NCBI GenBank assembly: GCA_003166055.1
Contig: PMWR01000197.1
Location: forward strand, 1 to 6,722
Direction: 5' to 3'
Source of the DNA: Acidobacteriaceae bacterium
GTDB taxonomy: Bacteria > Acidobacteriota > Terriglobia > Terriglobales > Acidobacteriaceae
Length of the DNA: 6,722 nucleotides
How positions within the stretch are numbered: position 1 is the first letter of the stretch; each line of letters starts with the position of its first letter. A program made the translations under genes and the position numbers. Below the pieces are notes generated by a model that was given only the letters and a program-made list of their open reading frames with translations, was not told the origin of the DNA and ran no database searches. Below, piece after piece: positions 6,034 through 6,722 of the stretch.

Positions 6034-6417
6034 TTAGCCGGCCCATGCGGGTTGCTGGGGCGATTTCGGATTTGGGCCGTATTCGTTCCTGCCTGGTTGG
6101 CTGTCGAACATCAGGAACACGAGAACGATCAAACCGATCCCAGGAACCAGGTAAAGGAGCAGCCACCAACCGCTTCTTCCAGTGTCGTGGAGACGGCGCA
6201 CGCTGCATGACCACGACGGAAGGGTCGAGAGCAGACCATAGCCCATGATCAGGTCGTTCAAGAATTGTCCGATATCGGTTTTCGCGAGAAATAGGGCAGG
6301 CAGCATGAGCGCAAACCCGATCAAGGAATTGATCAGCGTAAACATCCAATACTCTTTGCGGCGCGAACGGCCGGAGAATTCGGTCGCTCTGGTCCAGGCC
6401 ATGACAAACCAACTCAT
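6034..6417 (-). CDS. DUF805 family small membrane protein
   Basis: This encodes a 127-residue inner-membrane protein of the DUF805 (YhaH/YhaI-like) family; the family has no established function. Diagnostic blocks are FSGRSRRKEYWMF (14-26) near the N-terminus, PSWSCSVRRLHDTGRSGWWLLL (67-88) and the tail DSQPGRNEYGPNPKSP (105-120). There are three likely membrane segments, about 24-45, 53-69 (weaker) and 83-104. WSC at 69-71 stands where relatives usually have a more hydrophobic LAV-type sequence. The ATG at 6415-6417 is well supported by GAGG 6 bases upstream. The length is normal and the frame intact. It is in the same direction as the toxin-antitoxin genes but 143 bases away with a repeat between, so it is probably a separate transcript. 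Confidence 0.9.
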   Translation of the reverse strand: MSWFVMAWTRATEFSGRSRRKEYWMFTLINSLIGFALMLPALFLAKTDIGQFLNDLIMGYGLLSTLPSWSCSVRRLHDTGRSGWWLLLYLVPGIGLIVLVFLMFDSQPGRNEYGPNPKSPQQPAWAG

Positions 6418-6443
6418 TGCTCACCTCGAGTGATTCTGTGCAA

Positions 6444-6470
6444 CCACCATATACCTGGGCAGGTGGATAT
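6444..6470. promoter_or_regulatory. Palindromic element in the DUF805 upstream region
   Basis: ACCTGGGCAGGT (6453-6464) has perfect 5-base arms around GG, 36-47 bases before the DUF805 start. It is flanked by an outer inverted pair (CCACC at 6444-6448 and GGTGG at 6462-6466) and by ATAT on both sides (6449-6452 and 6467-6470). Minus-strand TATATG (6453-6448) is a plausible -10 box touching the palindrome, though its -35 is poor. The loop is too short for a hairpin, which favours a protein-binding site. Confidence 0.33.
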
Positions 6471-6553
6471 CGGTTCGTGGTCCCCGATTCGCGATGAGAA
6501 AACAAGCGGCCTGGAGGCGGAGAAGATTTCAGAGATACTCTGAGGCCTTTCGC

Positions 6554-6722
6554 CGCGTCCCTACAGGACGCGAGGGTCTCGGGGGATGCATTTCCCAGGG
6601 CTGCGCTGCGCTTGCCCTGGGCTATTCTCGTTCGGTCCCTACGGGACGAGAAGCAGGTCCCCTTCGTCAAGCTCAGGGCAGGCTCTGGGGCATCCAGATT
6701 TGAGAAGCAGGTCCTTCGACTC
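6554..6722. repeat. Composite block of palindromic dispersed repeats, running off the right edge
   Basis: Several short modules follow one another. First is a 7-base perfect stem CGCGTCC/GGACGCG with loop CTACA (6554-6572). Second is an 8-base perfect stem CCCAGGGC/GCCCTGGG with a 12-base loop (6594-6621). Third is GTCCC/GGGAC with loop TAC (6635-6647). Fourth is a tandem GAGAAGCAGGTCC at 6648-6660 and 6702-6714, 54 bases apart, each followed by a CTTCG- or TTCG-containing stretch. Such modules are familiar from acidobacterial intergenic DNA; that identification is from memory. Open frames through it look spurious. Confidence 0.7.

Noticed and set aside
5933..6670. Minus-strand frame of 245 codons
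   Set aside because: It overlaps the DUF805 gene in another frame and runs through repeat copy 2; no domain is recognisable.
6494..6703. Plus-strand frame of 69 codons at the right edge
   Set aside because: Its product (VPTGRE twice, LRQAQGRLWG) is a translation of the palindromic repeat modules, not a protein gene.

Overview
The window looks like chromosomal DNA of a GC-rich Gram-negative bacterium, most likely an acidobacterium of the Terriglobia type. This rests on three things: a TonB-dependent receptor with an N-terminal carboxypeptidase-regulatory-like domain, a PGN_0703-family nuclease, and short palindromic intergenic repeats (GTCCCTAC-type hairpins and a CCAGGGC...GCCCTGG hairpin at the right end) that I associate with that group. 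The assignment is by recognition, not by a search.

Layout, left to right. Positions 31-62 hold a hairpin just after the first gene. Positions 88-2787 (minus) encode a complete outer-membrane TonB-dependent receptor that starts at a TTG with a strong ribosome binding site. A 231-base leader and promoter region follows. Positions 3019-3504 (minus) encode a YdeI/OmpD-associated protein (DUF1905 plus OmdA). It is divergent, across 123 bases, from a putative PD-(D/E)XK nuclease of the PGN_0703 family at 3628-4632 (plus). Positions 4633-5120 have no convincing gene but hold a weak hairpin, degenerate spaced repeats, a 22-base-spaced direct repeat and one copy of a roughly 62-base repeat. Positions 5121-5890 (minus) hold a two-gene toxin-antitoxin module, with the PIN-family toxin first and the ribbon-helix-helix antitoxin second. 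A second copy of the repeat follows at 5933-6000, exactly 900 bases from the first when their matching arms are aligned. Positions 6034-6417 (minus) encode a DUF805 membrane protein. The last 170 bases are a composite of palindromic dispersed repeats.

Functionally this is a patchwork, not one pathway. The receptor is a nutrient-uptake or surface gene with its own promoter. The nuclease and the YdeI-like gene are divergent single genes. The PIN/RHH pair is one operon expected to repress itself. The strongest non-genic signal is the pair of direct repeats bracketing the toxin-antitoxin module, each lying 20-33 bases after the stop codon of a minus-strand gene. They may be REP-like 3'-end elements, or repeats through which the module was gained or could be lost. 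I found no clear evidence for a wholly new multi-gene system.
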